A DNA stretch of 64,000 bases from Lithobates sylvaticus (lineage: Eukaryota; Chordata; Amphibia; Anura; Ranidae): contig CM053030.1 of the NCBI GenBank assembly GCA_028564925.1, positions 404,813,603 through 404,877,602 of the forward strand. The letters run 5' to 3'. Shown one piece after another: positions 1 to 10,562 of this stretch. The notes below the pieces were generated by a model, which made no database searches, had not been told where the DNA came from, and saw only the letters and a program-made list of their open reading frames with translations. Each line of letters opens with the position of its first letter. Position 1 is the stretch's first letter. Both the position numbers and the translations under genes were made by a program.

Positions 1-290
1 TGTTTGCCAGCCAGTTGCCGACCTGTTTTCCGTCTTGACCTCGCAGTGCCTACACCCACCTGTTCGGCCGTTCCTGCACAGCCTTGGATACCAACGTGTA
101 CACCAGCTCTCCAGAGGAACCAGTCCTTCCAAGCACCAGTCTACCAGCCGCAGGCACTTGCACCCTTTCGTGCCCCAGCACTCCCTGTTCCCACCACCAG
201 GGGTGTTTGGACCGGAACCGTGCACGAGGCCATCCCCAGCATCCGGACTCCGCTGTAAGGTACGTGATAGGTATCTTTCACAGGTTTAAC
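1..290. other. Uncharacterised GC-rich segment at left edge
   Basis: This stretch is richer in C and G than what follows and has overlapping proline-rich open frames of 74-84 codons that resemble no protein I know. It reads like an eroded repeat cut by the window edge. I would not call a gene. Confidence 0.2.
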
Positions 291-1440
291 ATAAGACAAG
301 GTTGTTAGAACCCAATTGTCCATCTTGCTCGTGTTAGTTTCTATCTGTCTCCTCAAACAGGACATCCTTATTTAGTTCTTTGATCTGCATCCAGTTCACC
401 AAAAGGATGTTTTCGTCTCTTGGTTGGATGTGGTCAGGATTGAAAGTTTATCTCTAAGCCTTTACTTTCCTCTTGTTTTTCAAGATGAACCCTGTACTGA
501 TCCCCTGATTTTTAGCTCCATCATGTCAAGTCAACCCAGCAGACAATCAACCAACTCCATGGTCTAGGGTTCAGGTTCCATCCTGTCCTGACAAGATGCA
601 CTCTACTAAATCTGAGAGTGCGTCCTGAGCATTTGGCTGCAGACTATGGTTTCTCAGATCGGCAAAGCTGCCTGCCACCTTGGCTTCTATCCTCATTTTC
701 CCTGTGTTCTAAAGGGGCTTGAGGTGATTGCAGCAGGAATAACGTACTTGAGTGGGTGAGCTCCAGAGGCCTGTCCTGGGATTTGAATGTCGGTACAGAT
801 GGGGAGGTTATTGCAAATGGTGCTCAATTGTTTTTCTACCAGACGAACATTTGCCGTTATCTGAAGCCCTGAAGCCAGCTTCTAGTATATGAATTCTTGG
901 GGAGGCTCTTTGAGCTGCAGGAAGGTCACAGCCTTGCTGGTGTCATGGCATCAAGAGCCTGTGGGCTTTAGTTTGCTTATTCCATAGTGAGATTGCTTTG
1001 TCCGACTTAGGTGAAGTACTCCTTAAATACATCCAGATCAATGATGGCACACTTGCAAACAGTCATTAGCTACCCATAGTAGCTATACCTAGCTTGTTAG
1101 AAACCAACAATGCTAGAAGGCTCCAGCGCACAATCACCTCACGGTTCCTAAAGTTAATTATAAGGTCCCACTATATGGCCAGGCTGTAACCACCGAAAGT
1201 AATTGCTGTATGTTCCTCCAGAAACATCTGAACATTGTGGGCACCTTATGCAGAGATGTCAGCCAACATGACAGGCAGGAGAGCCAATCAGGTTCTATTA
1301 TGGCGCATTCTTTCAGCACTACTGATGGGCTTAGTAGTCCTTAATACACCTGTCTTTGGCGTGAGGCCAGAAACGTACTCATTTTACTATGATAGGATTT
1401 GCTGAAGCTTCCCACCCTGGTAGCTAGTAACTGACCAATT
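291..1440. other. No recognisable feature
   Basis: I see no coding potential, terminal inverted repeat or tandem array in this stretch. It looks like ordinary non-coding DNA or old, unrecognisable repeats. Confidence 0.4.
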
Positions 1441-1655
1441 GCATGTATGCTGCCATGGAGGAACCAGGAAAACAGAAAATTGAATCATACTTACCATAAT
1501 TTTCTTTCCCTGGTGCCTATCCAGAACCCACCCAGTTTGTTTTTAGTGATGTTGTGTGGGTGTTAACTTTTTATTGCTATGCACTGGTCCTGTGGGCAGA
1601 AGTAGGCAGGGCTACTATCACATGTATGATGCCATGGATAGGCACCCCCATCCGC
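1441..1655. repeat. Short palindromic repeat pair
   Basis: A near-palindrome spans 1464-1513, from CCAGGAAAACAGAAAATT to AATTTTCTTTCCCTGG. The 18-bp stretch at 1442-1459 (CATGTATGCTGCCATGGA) recurs at 1621-1638 with one mismatch. The motif CTTACCATAATTTTC resembles a frog interspersed repeat I remember, but I cannot name its family. It is probably a non-autonomous DNA element or a fragment of one. Confidence 0.35.
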
Positions 1656-2778
1656 CGGGGGTAGCGATGCCATGCTGTGGCATCCCTTGGCCACTTTCAG
1701 TGACAATCTTTGTCTGTGCCACGTGTGCACATGACGTCATCGTGCTGCGCGTGTTGCCGTGGAAGTGGTGGCATTGGCCAAAGGTACTCTCCAGGACGCC
1801 GGCAGGAAAACATGGTGGCACGCCATGATCTTTGCAGGGTGGCCGTGATGGTGGGGGGTGGGTTGACACACCTGGAGTGGATTCCCCTCATATGGATCAT
1901 CCAATTGGAACTAGGTATATGTGATATAATACTGACCAATATGGGCTCTGAGTTAGCCCTCACTGGCAGGTACCCACATTGTTTGGTTGCAAAATGGTGG
2001 TCTATGTAAGTGCCATATTTTTTTGTGTAATCCCCCTCTTGTCTCCCCTTCTTTTACCCCTCTGGATTCTGTTATTTTAGTATTTGAGTATTATACCCCA
2101 CCCCCCCCCCCCCCCCCCTTTGGATGGCTATTAATACTTTGTATATCTTTCTCCAATTTTATGGATGCAGAGCCACCTGAGGGCATGGTACCCTTTTGCT
2201 CTACTGACAACAGAAGCATCTAACAAATGACCAGTCAATTCCATCTTGCCTCTTATATGGGATATTTTTGGGGGAAGACAATCAGCCTATATCTCTAAGG
2301 TACCTGCCTACATATATATTTTTATTGTATTCGTTTTTTATTACTGATTACTGATTACTGATAGTCAGTATATTAGTTTGAGGGTTCCTTTCCACATACA
2401 TATTTTTTTTGTTGATGGCAGTTTCCCAAGTAGGGGTACCTGTCATTGCAAAAGCCCCATGAGGGAGGCGTTAACTGGTTTGTGTAATTATTAAACATTA
2501 TAATAATAAATGAGTAGTTAGGGGCATCTGGCAGAGACTTAATTATAATAGACCACTCGCTTTCACCTGGTGTACAATTTAATTTAATTTCTATTCATGA
2601 TTATTATCGGGGTTCATATGCTGCAGGTGTGCCTTCCCTCTTCTCCCCTCGTTACATCATAGGTGTCAGACCCCTATGTTCCAGAGGTCAGAATGACCTA
2701 AGAGAAGTCCTGGATTTTGTTTTTATCTGCTCTGATTCCAAACTCCATTCCCCATTGGCTAAAGATACCACAGTCCCC
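1656..2778. other. No gene; poly-C tract and minor simple repeats
   Basis: A poly-C tract lies at about 2097-2119, and three copies of a 7-bp ATTACTG-type repeat at about 2340-2363. The remainder is AT-rich and unrecognised. Confidence 0.4.
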
Positions 2779-2815
2779 CTGATGAAGATTGTGATTTGTT
2801 TGATCAAAACGCGTT
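2779..2815 (+). ncRNA. Decayed hammerhead-ribozyme-like core
   Basis: CTGATGA at 2779-2785 is followed by a possible short stem II (GATT near 2787 pairing with GATC near 2802) and then CAAAACGCGTTGG. The hammerhead core is CUGANGA, stem II, GAAA. Here the G of GAAA is A, which is what CpG decay of CGAAAC to CAAAAC would give. Flanking CCCC and GGGG could pair. Hammerheads of this form are known in amphibian genomes, many of them in Penelope-like retroelements. Fold and activity are inferred; with this core change the copy is probably inactive. Confidence 0.35.
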
Positions 2816-3315
2816 GGGGCACTTATTGTCAGGCACAAAATTGAGGAAATTCCCGAATACAAAGTTAATACCTGCCTATATCAGTGTTATCGTTGTTTCC
2901 ATGTCATAATGGAATTGCAATGGAACCAGAGCTCATATTTTAAACTACTGTTGATCTTAACCTTTAGATAATAAAATTACACATTTAGCACATTTGGCCT
3001 TTATCTGGTGTATTTTGTTGCTGCATTAAAACCCCTGGGGGAACCTATTTTCTCTTTTTGTACTAATATTTGGGATGCGCAGCATTCTTTAATTTCGATG
3101 TGGGTTTCCATTTATATAACAAGATATGCTCTGTGACTTGTTTTGTCCGTATATACCTTACGATAGTTTTTGGCTGCATTGCCTCTGTTGCTTCCAATGC
3201 TCAATTATTACACTAAAAAATAATCTACTACAAATCTCTTTTAGGGTAGAAATCAATCATATTGGGTTGCTACTGCTTTATATAATTTAATCAATTATGC
3301 AAAAATGCAAAAATG
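2816..3315. other. No recognisable feature
   Basis: AT-rich sequence follows the hammerhead-like core. It may be the rest of the same old repeat, but I see no ends, coding frame or tandem structure. Confidence 0.35.
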
Positions 3316-3770
3316 AAAGCGGAGTTCCACCCATAAAAATACATTTTCATTACTGTGCAGCAAATAATCTAACAAATTACATTTTTACTTACATTTTAAT
3401 CCCTGTTGCTATGTGGTCCCTTCAAATCTTCCCCTTCCTCACCGCGGCTCCTGACATCACTTCCCTCGGCTCCTCAGTGGGCAGTGCCGAGGGCTTCATT
3501 GCCATCACAATGGGATGGGCACTTCTGAGTCCCGACGACGACGCCCGTTGTGAGAAAGTGAGAAGTTTACGGTGCTGCGAGCCTGTCATACTGCACGTGC
3601 ACGAGTATGGAGCGGTGCATGCTGGTTACTCAGCTGCACCGTATCCTGGAACATTATGCTTGTGGGCTTCACATGCCCACAAGCAATATGGAAAATGCCA
3701 GGACAGCATAATCTAAGTTTCTTTTTGATATAAAAGCGGACATCGAGCGATGTCATTGGAACTCCGCTTT
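3316..3770. mobile_element. 455-bp MITE with terminal inverted repeats
   Basis: The element starts with AAAGCGGAGTTCCA and ends with the exact reverse complement, TGGAACTCCGCTTT. The ends are AT-rich and the middle (about 3430-3670) is GC-rich. It has no transposase. I recognise the terminal motif as a common frog MITE, but no clean target duplication is visible, so I leave the superfamily open. The 139-codon open frame inside it is not protein-like. Confidence 0.7.
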
Positions 3771-5939
3771 AAAGTAAATGACCGGACATGTATAGTGCCC
3801 CTTCCCTAGGCTGGCTGAATTTAGTTTTTGGCTCTTCTGTACCCCGCTGAGAAGCAGTTTATTTTCCAGGTCTGGTCAGGTCTCTCTAAGCCTAGTGGTT
3901 GATTCTTCCTGCCTCTGGAAGAAGCTTCCAGAAATAACCACTGGGCTATGAATATTTATCTGACTTCAGACAATCCCTGGGAGACAGACCCAGAAGATGT
4001 AGCTGGGGAGAAGATAAATGTTTGGGAGGGTCTGTTCAGAGGGCCCTTTCTCCTGGCGCCTTTCCCCCTGGGAGGCACCATGTGTTTCTTATTAGCTGTT
4101 GCTGTTCGGCCTCATCATGTGCTTGGCTGAGGGCCTGAAGGAGCCTGTATTAAGGAGAACTTGCTGGAGGAAACTGCCTGTGGAAGCTGGACTTTAAAGG
4201 TAATGTAACGTTCAAAGCTGAATTCCGGGCAATCATATAAGTAAACAATTGAAATACATACAGTATATGGAAGCTGTTTTTGCTGCCAAAGAAATTGTAT
4301 TTCTGCCCTACTTCTGAGGTTTACACAGCTTTCTCTTTTCTCTTGCAGGAGAGGGGATCAGATTTTGCTCTGCTGCAGTTTTACTTTTGACTTATAGATC
4401 TCCTCCTCTCGCCTCACCCTATGACTAAACAATTAAAAAAGAATTGGCCCATCTCTCTGTTCCTCTGCTCACTCCTACTATTAGCATGGCTCTTTACTGC
4501 AGCACACCTGACTAGCTCCTTGTGCTGCTTCCCCCTCCCTCTCTTTAGTCTATGCTTTACAGACTGTACAATAGACTACTCAAGCAAATTCAGTTACGTA
4601 CACTGCTTGCATAAAAAAACAATGAAGTATAAAAATACAGAGCTATATTAAATTGTGTCTTTTATATCTACCCTAAGTTTAATTTAAGTATTACATTAGG
4701 ACAAATTTGAACCAAAGCCCATGGAAGTATTGTATGCTTGTCTAATCAAAATAGCTCAACAATGTTTGAAGATTTACAACTGTTAACTTTTGGTAAGTTT
4801 CTTTGGAATAGTATGGCGTCATCCATTCTGTCAATTTTGCCACCCATACTTTACGTCGAAAGTGAATGGTTATGTGAGACTTCTCACTGGTGCCAAATGT
4901 AATCACAAAGGGCCTAATTTGTCATATTCCAAATGGCAAATAAAATGGTTAACAGCTGGAGAAAGAAATGCAATTATTATGCAAGACAATATAAATGAAG
5001 TCCATTGCTTGAACTTCAGGAAGTTGGATTGCTTCTTTTAGGACATATTATTGTCATACATTAGCAGGATGGCCTTGTGACATGGGAATGCTTTGCTGTT
5101 AATACATTTTCCTACCATTTTTCATTGCAAAAACAAGAATTCCCATGTGGCTCTTGCATTACAATAATTCACAGTTTCTTTGCATGCAAGGTTTTAAGCA
5201 GGCGCTAACAGATTTCAGGACCGTTGGAAATTTTCATTGTATAAGAAAATTCCTTGACACCCAGAGACAATTATGTGCATTTAACCTTGTTGCATTGCCA
5301 ATACTATTTGCAGCATTACTACACAGTTTGATTTTATTCTGTGGAAGATAAATAAGTTATTCTGCCCTTCATTCTTGACCCATTTATTTTTTTCAAGCAG
5401 TCAGTAATTAATGTTTCTGTAATTAAACTTCTGCAGTGGCTGCTTGTCATGGAACTCCCAGGTGATCCACAAGAGTACAGTGAGCTATATCAGTGCTTTG
5501 TATTTCTAGATAACAGGGTTTATGAGAAAGCACATACTTGTAATTTTACAAATGGACTTTAGATCATTAGTTTGGCAGTAATAAGACACATAAGTGGAGT
5601 GAGACAGATGGTGAATTGCAGCCATCAGCTTGTTCAGTTTCTGCTATTTTCAAGGTATATTCACATTATTGCTGGGTTTGACGCCAGCTTGACCTATTTT
5701 ACCTGAGAGGTATTTTGCTGTGCTTAACCTTAGCAGTGACTTTTTCCTGAATAAAACTGGGCTCAGGTAATTAATTTGTGGAAAAAAAAAAACGAATGTC
5801 TAAAGACCTAGCTTACTAAGGAAAATGTCATTGTGAAGTTTGAGAGGAGATAAATATAGTGAGCTGAGTTCAATAAGTTTGGAAAAGATTTTGTGGGACA
5901 TAAAACTTTCTGTTTCAATATTGTTTTCTTGCAAGCTAA
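3771..5939. other. No recognisable feature
   Basis: I see no coding frame of convincing composition, no transposon ends and no tandem array. It is AT-rich background with short homopolymers, such as a poly-A near 5780. Confidence 0.4.
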
Positions 5940-5949
5940 ATGGCTGGTT

Positions 5950-7475
5950 CTTCAGCATTGAAACTCCACCTTTTTGAGCTATTATATGCCAGAAGTGCCT
6001 GTGTGCACAGAGGTAAAAGTACTCCTTTGGGAATGCTTCAGCGGCTATACATGCAGCAGAGGGCCGTCAACGAGTACCTGTGCCAGTACGGCACAACGAC
6101 AGGCTCAGGCCACCTCAGCTTTTTTTTCCCACGCCAATGGCTGACCATTAAGAATGCATGCACTGTACTGTCACCATTTGAGGGGGCCACAAGGATGGTG
6201 AGCAGTGACAGTGCATGCATCAGTGACACAATCCCTGTTGTGTTCCTGCTGGAGAAGACTCCATATACATGGTATTATGGACAGGGCACTGGAGGCAGAG
6301 CAGCAGGAGGAAGAGGAGGACTTCCTTTCCTCTCAAGGCCCACTTTATCCAGACAATCTAAATTTGATATCAAATATCTTCTTTTAAATTTTTGTACCCT
6401 ATATTTTGTGCTAATAAAAATATTTAGAAATATATTGTTTAAGTACTCAGGTGTATTCTGTTCAGGTACCGAGATAATCCGTCAGGTTGTTTTTCCTTCC
6501 TGCCCTCTTTTTCTACTTAAATGTCATAGGATGAGGTACCCCCCTTAGCTTTGTTACATAGTTCTTTATCCAGACACCATCATTCCTATGTCACAGAACA
6601 CACAGGATGAGAGGGGAGGAGGAGGAGGAGCAAGATTCTGGCACTTTCATAGGCTTCGAAGAAGAGGAAGACATCCGTCAATCTGTAAGCGATGGCTTTC
6701 CAACCCCAGGACTCTTGGGAGTAGTACGTGGCTGGGAGGAGGAAGTTCCAGATGCTGTCATGACCCCGAGTGACCCCGAGGAGTCTGCTTCTCAAGCCTC
6801 TGCAAATTTGAGGCGCATGGGCAACCTCATGCTTCAAAGCCTGCAAAAGGACCCAAGATAACGTGGCATAAAAGATAAGGTTAATAATTGGTGGCAACCC
6901 TCTTTGACCACCGTTATAAGAGGAAGGTCTTAGAACTCATCCAGCCCCCACATAGAGTGCAGAAGATAAAATCTCTTAAGGGAAACATTAAAGAGGATTT
7001 TATTGAATGTTTTTCCTGACTCCAGTAGTTGTGGAAAATTTAGTTTTGAGTCTTCTGTTGGTCAAGAGAGGAGCGTTGTAGAAGGCATCCGCCTAAGTGA
7101 GGCATTTCAGAATTGTTTTAGTCCTCGCTGCCCAGGGCTGTCAGCTTTCACATCCCATTGGCAGCGTCTGCATCACATGGTGGACGATTACCTCTGGGCC
7201 AAAACAGAGATGGAGAGCTTTCCAGCTGACGATCCACTGACTTACTGGGTTATGAGAATAAACCACTGGCCAGAACTTGCCCAGTATGCTATTGAGTTGT
7301 TGGGCTGCTCTGCATCCAGCGTGCTTTCAGAACGTGCATTCAGTGCTGCAGGAGGTTTCGTTATTGATCATAGAACGCATCCGTCCACAGACTCCGAGGA
7401 CCGTTTGATTTTTATAAAAATGAATCAGTCCTGGATTACCAGCTATGAAGCCCCTGATGCTGATGTCACTGATTA
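5950..7475 (+). pseudogene. hAT transposase remnant (C-terminal half)
   Basis: This is the decayed catalytic-core and dimerisation part of a hAT transposase, the nuclear DDE enzyme of ZBED/Ac-type elements. Visible pieces are the region reading LQRLYMQQRAVNEYLCQYG and PRQWLTIKNACTVLSPFEGA (about 6030-6190), an acidic stretch near 6600-6860, and the C-terminal hATC dimerisation domain with YAIELLGCSASSVLSERAFS (about 7280-7345), ending in a stop near 7473. The reading frame is interrupted by an inserted repeat and by several frame changes. It cannot be functional. The neighbouring hAT at 35.4 kb is the same family. Confidence 0.8.
6356..6563. mobile_element. 208-bp retroposon-like insertion in hAT copy 1
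   Basis: The 13-bp sequence CTTTATCCAGACA occurs at 6343-6355 and again at 6564-6576, bracketing 208 bp that is absent from the second hAT copy at the matching site (about 38,150). This is a target-site duplication of the kind made by LINE-type retrotransposition. The right end reads TTTGTTACATAGTT, like the tails of some frog LINE/SINE repeats. It has no coding sequence, and the family is uncertain. Confidence 0.6.
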
Positions 7476-7584
7476 AGTCTTTTTGGAATGTGGAATCTCT
7501 GCAGGACTTTGAGGCTGCCTAGCTTTGAGGGTGTTCAATCATTTCATCTGGAAGAATGTTTTCGGTATAGGTTTCATGGGCACA

Positions 7585-7850
7585 ATTAACACCCAAAGAC
7601 CATTTTTTCTGAACCTGTTTGACAGGTGCATATCATTGCAATTTTTTACATCAAGGCCAATTCTTGCTTTCATCAAGAGTACCTCTATAGGGTTATGGTG
7701 GGAAGGCACCCTCGACACCCAAAGAGTAATTTTTCTGTACCTGTTTGACAGGTGCATATCATTGCAATTTTTTACAGCAAGGCCAATTCTTGCTTTCATC
7801 AAGATTATCTCTATAGGGTTACGGTGGGAAGGCGCCACCGACACCCAAAG
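7585..7850 (+). repeat. 126-bp tandem duplication in hAT 3' region
   Basis: The block containing GACAGGTGCATATCATTGCA at 7621 recurs at 7747, a period of 126 bp, with about two full copies plus flanking similarity. Because 126 is divisible by three, a 42-residue repeat appears in open frames on both strands, but this lies after the transposase stop and is not a real protein. The second hAT copy has only one such unit. Confidence 0.75.
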
Positions 7851-8425
7851 ACCAATTTTTACGCACCCGTTACTTCTATCCAAAGTCAAAGTGACACATG
7901 AATGTATCCAAAAAATCTCTAATCTTGTTCTCAGTGCACTACATTGTGGCCTCATCATAAACACTGGCTCCCCAGCTGTTGCTGAGTAAAATAAAGGCAG
8001 CTTGCAGGGAAAATTTCATTTTTTTGGGTTTAAAAAATTAATTATTGCTGCAGCAGATTCTAGACATGGTACAGATCTTCCATTTTACAGCTAGACTAAG
8101 GGGACCCCCAGGCACTATGTTGGAAGGAATTTTTCATTTTTATGCTTTCACTTTAAAAATCTAAAAATCACTGCTCATTTAAAAATGACGTTTTTCACAA
8201 ACTATTCTTTTATTGATACATGTCTCTCAGGGCAAGACCCAGACCCCTATAACCATTTTATGCCCAATTACTTGCATATAAGCCTTCAAAATGGGCACTT
8301 TTGATTTTTGACGTTCGTGTCCCATTGACTTTAATGGGGTTCGTTATTCGGGTCCAAACTTTCCCAGTGTTCGAAAGTTCTGGTGCAAACCGAACAGGGG
8401 TCCATTCGGTCCATTTCCTAATCTT

Positions 8426-10140
8426 AAGGTCTTCTTTCACCAAATTATTAGATTTCTAGTGTGACAACAACATTAGAAGCCTGCCATGAAGTATTGACTG
8501 TTCTGATATGGAGGAGCTTTCTAAGCTCTATGACATCAACATGAATACACTGAAGCCAGCCATAGAGGGAGCAATTGTTTTTCTTGCAACCACGGGTCAG
8601 TCAGTGTTGATGAGGGAATCCATCCTGTGGAGCTATTGTGTTCTTCTGGTTGGGGGGGGGGGGCAGGGAAAGCCTTCCCTGCCAGGAGAACACAGTGATT
8701 TTTGCTAGTGGCTATAACAGCCGCTAGCAATAATCACATGTAAAATCTGACAGGCTGGTCGATAAATTGATCAATTTGGGTACATTCACCCTGCCCATAC
8801 ATGGTTTGAATCTCTATTTGAACCGTCTATGGCTAGCTTTAGTTTGCCAGGATAATACAGAGTCTGCTACAGGTTGTAATGAAAGAACACGGTATGGGGT
8901 AGGACCTTCTTGTGTTAAAAAACATTGTTTTTGCTTATTTACATTAACATACAAAGCTTGGAAAAGATCATTTCCAAAGATGCCGTATTTTCAACTCTCG
9001 TTGTTAAAGATAACATTCATTATGGCAAAAAAAAAAGAAAATTGTTATAGCTCAGCTAATTGAGCCTATATCGTTTTTGCATTTCAGATCTGCTTTCAGT
9101 TCAGAAACTACAAACACCTTAATATTATATGTTAAGCTAAAGTGAATGGAGTTTAAACTATGGTTTAAAAATAGTTTAACGTTGAACAAAAACTAAAATG
9201 CTCTACAAAATGAATGCCATCCATTAAATATATTTTCACCGGAATTTTTGTTCACGTGCATTGTCCCTTTCACCTTGGAAATGCAATCTAAAGCTTGTAG
9301 CTGGCTTCAAACAATTATCTATCTGTTCTGCTGATGCCATAACTCCTCTTCTTATCTTCGCTTTCCTAGCTCTCTGTTTCTCATCTTCTGAAGCCCCTGA
9401 ACTCTGTGTCTCTCTTACTTTCCTTTTACCAAACTTTGTAAAGTTTGTCTAGACTTACAGAATAGGTGAAATACACTTACAGCTTCGAAGGAAAAAGGAA
9501 AAGGAATGTGAGCGCAAAGAGAAGAAAAAAACGTGTTTTAATAATGATCTTTCAATAGTAGGGTAACTCGTTCTTGTGTAATATAAAACTGTAAATTCCT
9601 TTTCATTATTTATAAAGATGTTAAACTTGGAACATGAAATGGATTATTACATGGAAGAGCCCTGTTGCTTAATATTCCTTCTGTAAGTTATCCTCCTGTG
9701 TATGTAATCTTCCTGTCTGTTATGCAAATGTAGAGCTACTTTAAGAGGAGCCACTGGATATGGTTGGGTCCTACTGCCCTGCTCCAGGGATGATCTGCCA
9801 TGCACACAGACAAACCTGTAATGATTTACAATGGGTTTTATTGAAGAAGCAATGTCTTGTAAAGGAATTTAGTTTGACAGCAGCTTAAATGGCTATACAG
9901 ATATAGTATCACATATATACACATAGACACAGATATGGGTAAAAACACCAATCATTCTCAACCACTGCCTGTGAAATACCTGATCAATAACATACACTAG
10001 GCATGGGGGGAATGATGCTAACATACAATAGTTATCACAATGGTATGTACTTTGACATCGCAAACCATTACAGAGACAATTTCCAAAAGGGCAGTGTTTT
10101 TGGAAGCGCTCATTCAATCTGGCAAGAGTATTTGTAATCG
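8426..10140. other. No recognisable feature
   Basis: Apart from a run of G at about 8650, I see no coding frame, element end or tandem array here. Confidence 0.4.
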
Positions 10141-10562
10141 CAAGGTATAAAGGAGCAACACAGTGTCAGAAACCATGAATCAGACTGAGACAGAAGTACA
10201 GTTAAATCTCACTTGTTTAATAATAATAAAAAAAGTTAAACAGAGTAAACGTAGCAAAACATATCCAGAGTTCAGGAACCGGAACGCATAGTCAGACAAG
10301 CCAAAATATCAGGGAGCCAGAGATGTGCGTAGTAGAACAGCAAGCAGGATCTGGAGCCAGAAGGAATGTCAGCCAAGCAAGTCTTTAACAGGAACACAGG
10401 AGAGCGTCTCTATAGATGTGACCAGGGCAAAGGCAGAGATCATCTGGGCTGGACGGCTTAAGAAGGCAGGACTGACTGTCTGTGGAGAGATAGGAGCTGG
10501 CAATTAGCTGACAGCTGAGCGGCCAGCTCAGAGAAGGAAGGGCTGAGCCCAGCCCTGACATA
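10141..10562. repeat. Unclassified frog-type interspersed repeat
   Basis: A purine-rich segment runs from about GTGTCAGAAACCATGAATCA to GGCTGAGCCCAGCCCTGACA. I recognise the style from other frog sequences (multiple CCAGAG/GGAACAGGA blocks ending in CAGCCCTGACA), but no terminal structure or coding region supports a class. It may be a fragment of a longer retroelement. Confidence 0.35.

Larger units (their letters stand above)
5940..8425 (+). mobile_element. hAT transposon copy 1, 5'-truncated
   Basis: From about 5,950 the sequence runs parallel to the longer hAT at 35,421-39,687, entering near that copy's 37,825. The 5' end and N-terminal transposase region are absent. The right part is a non-coding tail with a 126-bp tandem repeat and the region carrying TTAATGGGGTTCGTTATTCG, which also sits at the right end of the other copy. 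The end is eroded near 8,425 and no target duplication is seen. A 208-bp retroposon-like insertion lies inside. Confidence 0.75.

Noticed and set aside
5940-6548. 202-codon frame as an intact host ZBED-like gene
   Set aside because: The frame runs from hAT remnant into an inserted repeat, and the matching copy at 37.8 kb shows it is transposon sequence.
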